A DNA stretch of 10,450 bases from Thermoplasmata archaeon. Its GTDB lineage: Archaea; Thermoplasmatota; Thermoplasmata; Thermoplasmatales; Thermoplasmataceae. A program made the translations under genes and the position numbers. Under the pieces are notes generated by a model. It saw nothing but the letters and a program-made list of their open reading frames with translations, was not told where the DNA came from and searched no databases. Numbering within the stretch: the first letter of the stretch is position 1; the number at the start of each line of letters is the position of its first letter. The DNA lies in the NCBI GenBank assembly GCA_021797025.1, contig JAKAAK010000100.1, positions 1 to 10,450 on the forward strand, in the 5' to 3' direction. Of the stretch, positions 1-7,428 are shown in pieces.

Positions 1-1
1 G

Positions 2-539
2 GTAAGGGTTGCAGGCATGCATATTCATATATCCAACCAGAGAAATGATTTCTCACAGAAGCTATCCAGAAAGCTTGTTGATAATCATAATTTTATAGCA
101 TATGAGGATTTGAATATAGAGAATATGATGAAAAACCATGAATTAGCAAAAAGCATAGAAGATGCTTCATGGGGTGAACTTATTGAAAACACAATGTACA
201 AGGCTGAGAGGGCCGGTAGATACTGCGTAAAGGTAAACCCCAAGAATACAAATGTGCTCATATTGTGGAAATATAATAGAGGAACAGACCCTTGATGACA
301 GGGAGTACCATTGCAGTAACTGTGGCTTATCTATGGACAGGGATGACAATGCTGCAATCAATGTGCTCCATGCAGGGTTCAGGAAGATATTCAATAACTT
401 TATTATAATGAAACCAAAGAAGAGCAGGCATAAGAAGAAAAAGATACCCACGGACTGTGGGGAATGTATGCCCGTGGAGGGGAAGCCTATACCTGATAAG
501 GCAAGTTTTTCTGTGGAAGCGGGAAGCTCCTATATTTAG
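2..539 (+). pseudogene. tnpB: TnpB (IS200/IS605 family) C-terminal part, frameshifted and cut by the window edge
   Basis: TnpB is the RNA-guided RuvC-like nuclease carried by IS200/IS605 elements. Two frames together give its C-terminal half. The first (2-295) has the ANQR/KDF-like helix, the conserved YEDLNI stretch with the second RuvC acidic residue, and VNPKNT. The second (from about 252) resumes with the zinc finger CSYCG...CSNCG and DRDDNAAIN, which holds the last RuvC aspartate. In intact relatives two residues (often SQ or SK) sit between NT and the finger; here only one base (251) lies between codon T (248-250) and codon M (252-254). That fits loss of about 5 bases. The first RuvC aspartate would lie left of the window. 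Seen: both frames and motifs. Inferred: a deletion, so an inactive gene. A sequencing error or programmed frameshifting is possible but less likely. Confidence 0.88.
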
Positions 540-546
540 ATAGGAG
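527..546 (+). other. Perfect 7-bp hairpin over the tnpB stop codon (IS right-end hairpin, likely 3' end of omega RNA)
   Basis: Bases 527-533 (CTCCTAT) pair perfectly with 540-546 (ATAGGAG) around a 6-base loop ATTTAG. The tnpB stop codon (537-539) is in the loop. In IS200/IS605 elements the tnpB 3' end and right end encode the omega RNA that guides TnpB, and a stem with a TTTAG-like loop just before the element end is common. The pairing is seen directly; the role is inferred from position and family. Confidence 0.6.
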
Positions 547-607
547 AGAATGTCACTATAACCTTTGAAACAAGAGCTATACTCGGTTCGGTGATGCCCC
601 CTTAATT

Positions 608-617
608 CTTATATATA
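608..617 (+). promoter_or_regulatory. TATA box for the PfkB-family kinase gene
   Basis: CTTATATATA is centred about 25 bases before the ATG at 637, the spacing expected for an archaeal TATA box driving a leaderless transcript. No purine-rich ribosome binding site precedes the ATG. It lies about 50 bases past the presumed IS end, so the promoter seems to belong to the host sequence. Confidence 0.6.
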
Positions 618-636
618 TCTATATAATTACACATTG

Positions 637-1527
637 ATGAAGTTTTTAGCCTTTTTTGGTCATCTTAATATTGATATGAGTATAAGTGTAAATTCTCTCC
701 CTAAACCTGGAGAGGCGCAGGGGATAACCAATTTAAAAGAAGAGTTCGCGGGTACAGCCGGTAATTTTGCCTATGTTGCCAATTCACTTGGTCTTGAATT
801 TGACCTTTACTCAGTTGTTGGGGAATCTACACATGCCCAATATTTGGAGCAATTAAAAAAACTTAGAATAAGTGTAGAACATGTAAACGTAATCCATGAT
901 AAAATGGGGCCAATATGTTATATACCATCAGATGGAAGGGAGCAAATGGCATATATGTTTCAGGGTCCCATGGACATCTGGGAGCCATCGAAATATTTTA
1001 GTTACAATAATTATAAGTATCTCAATATCGGCACCGGCCCTGTTAAACAGTACATAAAAATAGTTGAAAAGGAGAGAATAGCAAATATTACGTTTGATCC
1101 GGGGCAGGAGATCTGGTATACATATTCAAAAGAAAATGCCAGATATATGGTTGATCACAGCCAGATGATCATCATGAATAAAAAAGAATTTGGTCACCTC
1201 GAGGAGATGATTGATATAGATGATAAGGGTATCAGCAGGATAGTAAAAAATATAGTAATAACTGAGGGGGCAAATGGTGCCATATTAATGGAAAACGGTA
1301 TTTATTCAAGGATACCTGGATTTCCATCTGAACATATTAAGGATACTGTAGGGGCTGGTGATTCATTCAGGGCTGGTTTATATACAGCCTTATATCACGG
1401 TATGGATATTAAAAGTGCCATAATGTTCGGTAATATTACTGCTTCCAGAGCCATTGAAAATAGTATTAGCCAGTTTCATTTAACATTCCATGATGTTTCG
1501 AATATTCTCTCACAGGTCAAAATGTGA
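637..1527 (+). CDS. PfkB-family (ribokinase-fold) kinase, archaeal nucleoside kinase-like
   Basis: This cytoplasmic kinase transfers phosphate from a nucleotide donor to a sugar or nucleoside hydroxyl. Residue numbers count from ATG 637 (296 aa). The N-terminal GHLNID (8-13) fits the substrate-binding strand, GTAGN (39-43) the GG-type motif, and DTVGAGDSFRAG (from 236) is PfkB signature 2, with D242 as the expected catalytic base. FDPGQ (153-157), MNKKEF and the region around IGTGP resemble, from memory, the Methanocaldococcus nucleoside kinase MJ0406 more than ketodeoxygluconate kinases or ribokinase. Length is normal for the family. A TTG at 634 directly precedes the ATG; I chose the ATG because TATA spacing fits and TTG adds one residue only. 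The gene stands alone on this strand, and its 3' end overlaps the convergent Cgi121-like gene by 11 bases. Family is near certain; substrate is inferred. Confidence 0.88.
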   Translation: MKFLAFFGHLNIDMSISVNSLPKPGEAQGITNLKEEFAGTAGNFAYVANSLGLEFDLYSVVGESTHAQYLEQLKKLRISVEHVNVIHDKMGPICYIPSDGREQMAYMFQGPMDIWEPSKYFSYNNYKYLNIGTGPVKQYIKIVEKERIANITFDPGQEIWYTYSKENARYMVDHSQMIIMNKKEFGHLEEMIDIDDKGISRIVKNIVITEGANGAILMENGIYSRIPGFPSEHIKDTVGAGDSFRAGLYTALYHGMDIKSAIMFGNITASRAIENSISQFHLTFHDVSNILSQVKM

Positions 1528-1939
1528 GATCAATCTTTGCCATTGCTGAAAATACATCGAAGTCGTATTCTGGCATATCATATGGTAAAAATTTTTCTGT
1601 GATTTTTATATAATTCATATCTACTAATAAATTTATATCTTTATAATATGTATATACCACGATACCTCTTTTAGTTTTTTCACTTATTCCGCATCTTTTT
1701 AAAGCAACATCAATTTGATTTGTTTTAGCTAAATACATAAGTAACACAGTTCCGGGAAATCTTATTTTTTCGTTATGGGAAATATACCGATCAGTTTTTC
1801 TTATTGCTTCCAATACCTGAACTTCAGAGACAATCGTTTTAGCATCAATTAATTGAAAAATTACATGCGCATTTTTAAGAAAATCAAAAATATGGTTATC
1901 AAATTTATTCAATAAAAAATATTTTATTTTAGGCGACAT
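1517..1939 (-). CDS. cgi121: Cgi121-like KEOPS complex subunit (tRNA t6A modification)
   Basis: Cgi121 is the small KEOPS subunit that binds the kinase Bud32 and the 3' end of tRNA, assisting Kae1 in making N6-threonylcarbamoyladenosine at A37 of ANN-decoding tRNAs. The 140-residue product matches the family in length and in two diagnostic blocks: [18 protein letters not shown] (about 29-46), like the family's DA..V.S..HVL.AI, and [20 protein letters not shown] (66-85), like the family's EIL.Y.SG.RQI..A....GI. It ends in a short hydrophobic strand (AMAKIDLTF). The ATG (1939-1937) lies inside the last codons of lon, an 11-base overlap, so translation is probably coupled to lon; a purine-rich AGAAGGGG lies just upstream. 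Assignment rests on recalled family patterns. An unrelated conserved archaeal protein is the alternative. Confidence 0.72.
   Translation of the reverse strand: MSPKIKYFLLNKFDNHIFDFLKNAHVIFQLIDAKTIVSEVQVLEAIRKTDRYISHNEKIRFPGTVLLMYLAKTNQIDVALKRCGISEKTKRGIVVYTYYKDINLLVDMNYIKITEKFLPYDMPEYDFDVFSAMAKIDLTF
1592..1607 (+). terminator. Possible oligo-T terminator for the kinase transcript
   Basis: Two T5 tracts (1592-1596 and 1603-1607) on the plus strand lie 65-80 bases past the kinase stop codon, inside the antisense of the Cgi121-like gene. Archaeal RNA polymerase can terminate at such oligo-U runs without a hairpin. The region is AT-rich, so this may be chance. Confidence 0.25.
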
Positions 1940-3902
1940 TTGGGCCCCTTCTATGTACTGGCTTTTTTATATCCGTTGAGGGATTAACAATGTCCTTTAT
2001 TTTAGCAAGGAATTTATCTTTTTCCGGTCCTGTTATCAATGCATTTTCAAGAACATCTTCTATTCTTGACGCCCCTATTATTTGTATTTTATCCTTGTGC
2101 GCTTCGTCCAATATTATGTCATTGTAATTGGATGCGGGCACTATGACCCTGGAAAGACCAGTATCTATGGCTGCCTCAACCTTTGCTGTAACTCCTCCAA
2201 CAGGGAGTACATCTCCACGTACACTCAGGGAACCGGTCATAGCTACAGTCTGGTCAATAGGGATGGACTCAAGTGAGGATATAACAGCAGTGGCTATGGA
2301 AACACTTGCTGAATCACCTTCAACGCCCTCATATGTACCTATAAATTGTATATGAATGTCCACATCAGCAACATTTTTTCCGCTGATCTTTTTTATTACT
2401 GCAGAAACATTCTGGACAGCCTCTTTTGCTATCTCCCCCAGTTTGCCTGTTGCATATACAGTTCCGTTGTGAGGGTGCTGTGCCTGTGTTATTTCAGCAA
2501 CTATGGGCATTACAACACCTGTAAAATCGGACATATCGGTAGATCCCATGACAGCAAGGCCATTTACCTTTCCTATTGCGCTCCCTGTACCTGTGAACAT
2601 TTTATACAATTTCTTTACCTCTATTGCTCTATCTGCTATCTGCTGCTCAACTGGTTTGCTAAGTGACCTTGCCTGATTTACATCGTCTGCGGTAACTATT
2701 GGCTGTTTGTTTGTTACAGCTATATCCCCTGCTACACGGACAAGACCACCCAGTTCCCTTAACCTCAAGGTCAGTCTACCTTTCCTTCCACCACGCTTCT
2801 GGGCTTCCTTCAGAATTTCTGTGATTGCACCCGAATCAAAGGGAGGAATTTTTTTATCCTTGGCAATTTCCTGGGCTATAAATTGTACTATTTTCTTTCT
2901 GTTATCATCGGTATCTTCCATGGTGTCATTCATATAAACTTCGTAACCGTATCCCCTGATTCTGGATCTGAGAGCAGGATGCATATTTCTTATTGCATCC
3001 AGATTTCCTGCGGCGACAAGTACAAAATCACATGGAACAGGCTCTGTCTGGACCATTGCACCTGCGCTCCTCTCACTCTGACCTGATATTGCAAAACGCT
3101 TTTCCTGCATAGCACTTAATAATGCCTGCTGATCCTCTGGCCTGAGAAGATTGATTTCATCAATGAATAATACACCCTTATCCGCCTTTTGCATATTTCC
3201 CGCTTCTACTCTTTCATGGGCAGGTGTTTCCAGTCCACCAGACTGGAATGGATCGTGCCTAACATCCCCTAGAAGGGCACCGGAATGTGCACCGGTAGAA
3301 TCTATAAACGGGGGTTTATCATTGGGATTATGCCCGACAAGCAATTTGGGCACCATGGCCCTTTCCATACGGGCTGCAGGGTTCATTGCCATGATTATAT
3401 AAAGGAATGCGGCACCGATGATAGCAAGGAATAAGATTTCTATTGCGGTTCCCTGTAGGCCACTTATCCACAGGTATATGGCAAGTATTGCACCCAATAA
3501 AATTATAGACAGAACAATAAATAACAGGCTTTTGGATCTATCCTTCTTCTCGCGCTCAGCCTTTATCTGATACTGCCTTAATATTTCCTTGCCTTTCCCT
3601 GCAGGAAAAGTCTTGATCTTTGGTTTATTTGAATCTTCTGGATTCGGGAAACATAGTATATCTTCGAGGTCTTCTTTAGGTAAGAAATCAACCATTGACT
3701 GTGCTAGCATAGACTTGCCCGTACCAGGTTCTCCTATTAACAGTACATGTCTCTTCTGCATGGCGGCTTTCTTTATTACTTCGCCTGCATGTTCCTGTCC
3801 AACAACCTGATTGAACAGTAGCTTCGGAACTTCTATCTCTTTAGTGGTTTTTACACCTAAGTTAGACACCCAATCTACAACATCATCATCTTTAGAGTCC
3901 AC
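1929..3902 (-). CDS. lon: ATP-dependent protease LonB, membrane-anchored archaeal type
   Basis: LonB unfolds and degrades proteins at the inner face of the membrane and is the main membrane-associated ATP-dependent protease of archaea. The 657-residue protein shows Walker A GEPGTGKS (57-64), two adjacent membrane segments (about 125-147 and 152-174) inserted in the AAA+ domain, Walker B VLFIDE (244-249), sensor-1 N300 and arginines 312/314. The protease domain has the catalytic serine in GDSAS (S531) and lysine in [10 protein letters not shown] (K574). The 43-residue spacing matches the Ser525/Lys568 dyad of T. acidophilum Lon as I recall it. Length and almost all motifs match that enzyme. 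The start is GTG (3902-3900): no in-frame ATG lies close upstream, and this N-terminus ([12 protein letters not shown]) aligns in length with the homologue. It is first in a two-gene operon with the Cgi121-like gene and diverges from enolase. Confidence 0.97.
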   Translation of the reverse strand: MDSKDDDVVDWVSNLGVKTTKEIEVPKLLFNQVVGQEHAGEVIKKAAMQKRHVLLIGEPGTGKSMLAQSMVDFLPKEDLEDILCFPNPEDSNKPKIKTFPAGKGKEILRQYQIKAEREKKDRSKSLLFIVLSIILLGAILAIYLWISGLQGTAIEILFLAIIGAAFLYIIMAMNPAARMERAMVPKLLVGHNPNDKPPFIDSTGAHSGALLGDVRHDPFQSGGLETPAHERVEAGNMQKADKGVLFIDEINLLRPEDQQALLSAMQEKRFAISGQSERSAGAMVQTEPVPCDFVLVAAGNLDAIRNMHPALRSRIRGYGYEVYMNDTMEDTDDNRKKIVQFIAQEIAKDKKIPPFDSGAITEILKEAQKRGGRKGRLTLRLRELGGLVRVAGDIAVTNKQPIVTADDVNQARSLSKPVEQQIADRAIEVKKLYKMFTGTGSAIGKVNGLAVMGSTDMSDFTGVVMPIVAEITQAQHPHNGTVYATGKLGEIAKEAVQNVSAVIKKISGKNVADVDIHIQFIGTYEGVEGDSASVSIATAVISSLESIPIDQTVAMTGSLSVRGDVLPVGGVTAKVEAAIDTGLSRVIVPASNYNDIILDEAHKDKIQIIGASRIEDVLENALITGPEKDKFLAKIKDIVNPSTDIKKPVHRRGPNVA

Positions 3903-3920
3903 GATATGATAATCTAATCT

Positions 3921-3930
3921 TAATAATTAA
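3921..3930 (-). promoter_or_regulatory. Weak TATA-like element for lon
   Basis: On the minus strand TTAATTATTA lies about 19-28 bases before the GTG start of lon, which suits a leaderless transcript. It is a poor match to TTTAWATA. A second candidate, TTAAATAGG further upstream (about 3944-3952), would imply a leader of some 20 bases. Which one is used cannot be decided from sequence. Confidence 0.3.
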
Positions 3931-4035
3931 GCTTTCGTATACCTATTTAACTAATTTATTCTTATGAATACAGGAAATTCAGGAAAACTCATCAATGGCA
4001 TGTTATTACATTGACAAGGGCTCTATCCAAACAAT

Positions 4036-4048
4036 AAATATATATTTT
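4036..4048 (+). promoter_or_regulatory. TATA box for enolase
   Basis: AAATATATATTTT is centred about 25 bases before ATG 4067, as expected for a leaderless archaeal transcript. A second in-frame ATG at 4076 would sit 34 bases away, so the spacing favours 4067. The rest of the 164-base divergent region (3903-4066) holds only short non-coding sequence and a 16-codon ORF I do not credit. Confidence 0.65.
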
Positions 4049-4066
4049 GAATAACATTATCAAAAT

Positions 4067-5272
4067 ATGGAAGATATGGAAATAATAGATTCAAAAATTA
4101 CAAAGATATTCGATTCCCGTGGAAACCCAACAATTGAAGCAACAATTTTTTTGAATTATGCTTCAGGCACAGCCTCCGCTCCGGCAGGCGCCAGTACCGG
4201 AAAAACAGAGGTAAAGGCATATCCTGACAATGACGTGGACAAAAGTGTGGATTTTTATAATAAACATATAAGAAATGCCCTGCGTGGGTTCAATGCCATA
4301 AATCAGGGTGGATTTGATATCTTATTGCATGAACTTGATGGCACAGAAGATTTTTCCGTGATAGGTGGAAATCTTGCAACGGCACTTTCCATGGCAAATG
4401 CCAAGGCAGTGGCTAACTATCTGGAGATACCATTATACAGATATGTTGGTGGTCTTAATCCTGCGATACCACGCCCCATGGGTAATATAATAGGCGGAGG
4501 GAAACATTCAAAAAATGGTACTACTATCCAGGAGTTCCTTGTATCCTCTCAGGGAAAAACATTCTATGACTCTGTATTTGACAACATACTGGTTCATAGG
4601 AGGGTGGGAGAGAAATTATCTGAAAAGCTTAAAGGGCAGAGCGTTGGTCTAGGAGATGAGAAGGCGTGGACAGCTGATGTTTCTGATGAGGAAGCCATAG
4701 AGATAGTAAAATCTGCTGCCGGTGAAATAGCTTCTGAAAAGAAAGTAAAAATATATCTGGGGGTTGACTTCGCGGCCGATTCATTCCATGAAAATGGGAA
4801 ATATCATTATAAAAAATCAATAAAAACCAGGGATGAACAGATTGATTATGCGATTTCACTCAGCAGGGAACACGGTTTTTACTACATAGAAGATCCACTT
4901 TATGACAGCGATTTTGAAGGGTTTGCAGAGATAACCAAAAAGATTGGGAAAAATGCCATGATAGTTGGTGATGACCTTTATACAACAAATGCAACAAGAA
5001 TACAGAAAGGTATAGAACTGAAGTCTACAAATGCAGTATTGATCAAAGTTAACCAGATCGGAACTCTTTCAGATACAGTGACATCAGTAAAACTGGCAAC
5101 AAAAAATTCTATGGATACAGTGGTTTCACACAGGAGTGGGGAAACAACGGATGATTTCATTGCATCTCTTGCAGTTGCATTCAATTCCAGATTCATAAAA
5201 ACTGGAACAATAGGAGGAGAAAGGCTGGCCAAGCTCAATGAGGTCATCAGACTAGAAGAGGCCTTGATATAA
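4067..5272 (+). CDS. eno: Enolase (phosphopyruvate hydratase)
   Basis: Enolase converts 2-phosphoglycerate to phosphoenolpyruvate in lower glycolysis and gluconeogenesis; it is cytoplasmic and Mg-dependent. The 401-residue protein is at the short end of the family range. Seen: FDSRGNPT near the start, loop ASTG (S43), GGKHS (H147), QEF (E156), metal ligands in VDF (D234), IEDP (E275) and GDDL (D302), signature LIKVNQIGT with catalytic K327, SHRSGET (H355) and IKTG (K378), then [14 protein letters not shown] at the C-terminus. The usual GDEGGFAPN motif reads GDEKAWTAD (196-204): the catalytic glutamate E198 is kept, but GGF is replaced. All catalytic and metal residues I can align are present, so an active enzyme is expected. 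It is followed after 2 bases by diphthine synthase, implying one transcript. Confidence 0.96.
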   Translation: MEDMEIIDSKITKIFDSRGNPTIEATIFLNYASGTASAPAGASTGKTEVKAYPDNDVDKSVDFYNKHIRNALRGFNAINQGGFDILLHELDGTEDFSVIGGNLATALSMANAKAVANYLEIPLYRYVGGLNPAIPRPMGNIIGGGKHSKNGTTIQEFLVSSQGKTFYDSVFDNILVHRRVGEKLSEKLKGQSVGLGDEKAWTADVSDEEAIEIVKSAAGEIASEKKVKIYLGVDFAADSFHENGKYHYKKSIKTRDEQIDYAISLSREHGFYYIEDPLYDSDFEGFAEITKKIGKNAMIVGDDLYTTNATRIQKGIELKSTNAVLIKVNQIGTLSDTVTSVKLATKNSMDTVVSHRSGETTDDFIASLAVAFNSRFIKTGTIGGERLAKLNEVIRLEEALI

Positions 5273-5274
5273 AT

Positions 5275-6039
5275 ATGCTCAATATAATGGGACTCGGGCT
5301 GCGGGGAACAAAAAGCCTGACAATGGAGGAGTATGAAGTTCTGCAAGGATCGGATATGGTTTATTTCGAAACATATACGTCAGTTTCTCCAGAGGCTACA
5401 ATGAACTCTTTGAAAGGCATATGCAGGGGCACCGTGACTGAGGCAAAACGGGAATCTGTTGAAAACGGTACAGGAATCTTACAAGATGCGGAAAATAAAA
5501 ATGTGACCTTACTTGTTACAGGAGATGCTCTTTCTGCTACGACACACAACGAGTTGAGACTGGAGGCAAAAAAGCTTGGCATTACCGTCAATATATTTGA
5601 AAATGCCTCAATAATTACGGCTTTTACATCAAAGACCGGACTTTTTAGCTATAAATTTGGTAACATAGTTTCCATGCCATTTATATATGATAACTTTTTT
5701 CCTCTCAGTGTTTATGATAAAATCTATTTAAATTATTCAAATAATATGCATACACTGCTTTTACTGGATCTGAATGGTGGAAAAACTATGCCTCCATATC
5801 AGGCCGTGCTAACATTGATTGAAATGGAGAAAAAAAGAAAGAAGGCCATTATAAACAATGATACAGAAGTAATAGTCGGAATAGGTATAGCAACCCATAA
5901 TGAAATAATAATTAATTCCAACATTAGAGACATTATAGAAAATAAGACTGAGGGATCTCCTGCAGCCATAATTATACCATCCAGCCTAAATGAAAAGGAA
6001 CGGGAATTCCTCGAAGTTTTTTCTTGCAAAACCCAATAA
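5275..6039 (+). CDS. dphB: Diphthine synthase (SAM-dependent methyltransferase of EF-2 diphthamide)
   Basis: DphB trimethylates the modified histidine of elongation factor 2 with S-adenosylmethionine, the second step of diphthamide synthesis after Dph2. The 254-residue product has the tetrapyrrole-methylase-like fold pattern: MLNIMGLGLRG at the N-terminus, LLVTGDALSATTHNELR (about 79-95, like the family's VVGDPFVATTHTDLR), ASIITAFTSKTGLFSYKFG (111-129) and the later LLLLDLN strand. Length is normal. The usual GDP of the first motif is GDA here. The ATG at 5275 is 2 bases after the enolase stop, and a weak purine-rich stretch (AGAAGAGG) lies upstream within enolase. It is probably co-transcribed with eno; the two have no obvious metabolic link. 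Assignment is strong. Confidence 0.94.
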   Translation: MLNIMGLGLRGTKSLTMEEYEVLQGSDMVYFETYTSVSPEATMNSLKGICRGTVTEAKRESVENGTGILQDAENKNVTLLVTGDALSATTHNELRLEAKKLGITVNIFENASIITAFTSKTGLFSYKFGNIVSMPFIYDNFFPLSVYDKIYLNYSNNMHTLLLLDLNGGKTMPPYQAVLTLIEMEKKRKKAIINNDTEVIVGIGIATHNEIIINSNIRDIIENKTEGSPAAIIIPSSLNEKEREFLEVFSCKTQ

Positions 6040-6065
6040 ACATATATGATAAAAAACATATAGTA

Positions 6066-6074
6066 TTTTTATAT
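6066..6074 (+). promoter_or_regulatory. TATA box for serS, overlapping a T5 tract
   Basis: TTTTTATAT is centred about 24 bases before ATG 6094, fitting leaderless transcription of serS. Its T5 run (6066-6070), 27 bases after the dphB stop, could also act as an oligo-U terminator for the eno-dphB transcript. Nothing else is seen in this 54-base gap. Confidence 0.55.
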
Positions 6075-6093
6075 CAATATCAAAGGTTAAAAT

Positions 6094-7428
6094 ATGATAG
6101 ATATAAAACTTCTGAGAAGTGAAAGTAAAAAATTTTATGATTCGTGCAGGGCCAGAGGCTTTGATACTAAAATACTTGATGAATTCTTCATGCTTGATTC
6201 GAAATGGAAGGAGAATCTTAAAACCCTCAATGATTACAAGCATGAAAAAAATACCATTAGCATGGAAATTTCCAGAATGATAAAAACCGGAAACGGAGAC
6301 ATAGGCAAATTAAAGGATGATGTAAAAAATATTAATGACAAAATTGATACACTTGAGGAGGACCAGAAAAAAATAGAAGTTAAAAGGGGTGAACTGGTAC
6401 ACCTAATACCAAATCTTCTGGCTGATGATGTTCCAATATGTTCCGGCGATGACAATAGCAAAATTGTAAAATATTGCGGTCATGCAAGGGTATATAGTGG
6501 GGATGAGGATTATTTCAAAATGAATAGCATGGATTCAGAGAATTATGAAATAATACAAACCAGACCGGTTGACCATCAGACGATTATGGAAAAGTACGAC
6601 CTTGCAGATCTTCAGAGGGCTGGTAAAATAGCAGGCTCAAGATTTTACTTCCTGAAAAACAGGCTCTTCAAGCTGGAACTGGCACTTATCAATTATGCGG
6701 TTGATTTCCTTTCCCAGAGAAATTTCACGGTTATGGAGCCGCCGTTTATGATTAACTATGCATCCATGTCAGGTGCCACCGATATAGAAACGTTCAAGGA
6801 CGCATTGTATAAAATAGAGGGTGATGATCTTTATCTCATTGCAACTGCCGAGCATCCACTGGCATCAATGCTTGCGGATGAAACCCTTGAAGAGACTGAA
6901 CTGCCATTGAGGCTAAGTGGCGTTTCCCCGTGCTTCAGAAGAGAAGCTGGTGCACACGGGAAGGATACAAAGGGAATATTCAGGGTTCACCAGTTTAACA
7001 AAATAGAGCAGTTTATTTACTGCAAACCTGAAGACTCCTGGGATTATTTCAAGGAACTGGTATCCAATGCAGAGGATATTTATAAGAACCTGGGTTTGCC
7101 ATATAGAATTGTAAATATATGTTCAGGTGATCTTGGAAGCCTTGCGGCAAAAAAATATGATATTGAAGTATGGTATCCATCCCAGGGAAAGTTCAGAGAG
7201 GTTGTTTCAGCATCTAATGATACTGATTACCAGGCAAGGTCACTGAATATAAAATACAGAACTTCTGAGGGAAATAAATTTGTTCATACACTGAACAGCA
7301 CTGCAATTGCAACGGAGAGAGTCCTTGTTGCAATAATGGAAAATTACCAGCAGGAAAATGGCCTAAAAGTACCGGATGTTCTTGTGCCATATACAGGATT
7401 CAGTGAGATAACAACGGAGGTAAAATAA
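6094..7428 (+). CDS. serS: Seryl-tRNA synthetase, standard (bacterial-type) class II
   Basis: SerRS charges tRNA-Ser, and tRNA-Sec where present, with serine. The 444-residue protein has an N-terminal antiparallel coiled coil (about 30-105) that grips the long variable arm of tRNA-Ser. The class II core follows: motif 1 around EPPFMI (225-230), the serine-binding TAE (251-253), motif 2 SPCFRREAGAHG (from 278), FREV near 377-380, and motif 3 with R409 in ATERVLVAIMENYQ. This is the common SerRS, not the rare methanogenic type with a large N-terminal domain and zinc-binding active site. Motif 3 starts LNSTAIATER where LNGSxxAxxR is usual, a modest variation. Its own TATA box suggests a leaderless start at 6094. 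The stop overlaps the ATG of the MscS gene (TAATG), so the two are co-transcribed. Confidence 0.97.
   Translation: MIDIKLLRSESKKFYDSCRARGFDTKILDEFFMLDSKWKENLKTLNDYKHEKNTISMEISRMIKTGNGDIGKLKDDVKNINDKIDTLEEDQKKIEVKRGELVHLIPNLLADDVPICSGDDNSKIVKYCGHARVYSGDEDYFKMNSMDSENYEIIQTRPVDHQTIMEKYDLADLQRAGKIAGSRFYFLKNRLFKLELALINYAVDFLSQRNFTVMEPPFMINYASMSGATDIETFKDALYKIEGDDLYLIATAEHPLASMLADETLEETELPLRLSGVSPCFRREAGAHGKDTKGIFRVHQFNKIEQFIYCKPEDSWDYFKELVSNAEDIYKNLGLPYRIVNICSGDLGSLAAKKYDIEVWYPSQGKFREVVSASNDTDYQARSLNIKYRTSEGNKFVHTLNSTAIATERVLVAIMENYQQENGLKVPDVLVPYTGFSEITTEVK
7416..7421 (+). promoter_or_regulatory. Shine-Dalgarno sequence of the MscS gene
   Basis: GGAGGT lies 6 bases before ATG 7428, inside the last codons of serS. 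It is a strong match to the archaeal 16S rRNA 3' end and fixes the start of this internal operon gene, in contrast with the leaderless first genes nearby. Confidence 0.75.

Larger units (their letters stand above)
1..556 (+). mobile_element. IS200/IS605-family element, right part only
   Basis: The tnpB remnant is followed directly by a hairpin and then GAATGTCAC, an arrangement that resembles the right ends of many archaeal IS200/IS605 elements. These elements lack terminal inverted repeats and target duplications; their ends are subterminal hairpins recognised by the TnpA transposase. I place the end near the TCAC at 553-556 by resemblance only. The left end, and any tnpA, would lie outside the window. 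No tnpA is visible here, so the element may be a tnpB-only (IS1341-like) copy. The exact boundary is uncertain by several bases. Confidence 0.6.

Noticed and set aside
588..600. GTGATGC resembling a C box of a C/D box sRNA, and GGTTCG resembling a tRNA T-loop
   Set aside because: The C box match is imperfect with no D box (CTGA) at a suitable distance, and no T-stem, anticodon arm or acceptor stem can be formed.
634..636. TTG as the start of the kinase gene
   Set aside because: An ATG follows immediately at 637, fits the TATA spacing, and TTG would add only one residue.
1929..3902. Several plus-strand ORFs of 64-106 codons across the lon gene (for example 2346-2666 and 3151-3402)
   Set aside because: They lie wholly within a strongly supported gene on the other strand, have no promoter or ribosome binding site, and read as low-complexity Cys/Ser/Tyr-rich shadow translations.
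3964..4014. A 16-codon ORF in the lon-eno divergent region
   Set aside because: Too short, no clear start signal of its own, and no recognisable sequence; better explained as promoter-region DNA.
4978..5346. Minus-strand ORF of 122 codons over the end of enolase
   Set aside because: It is antisense to conserved enolase motifs and crosses into dphB; no independent signal supports it.
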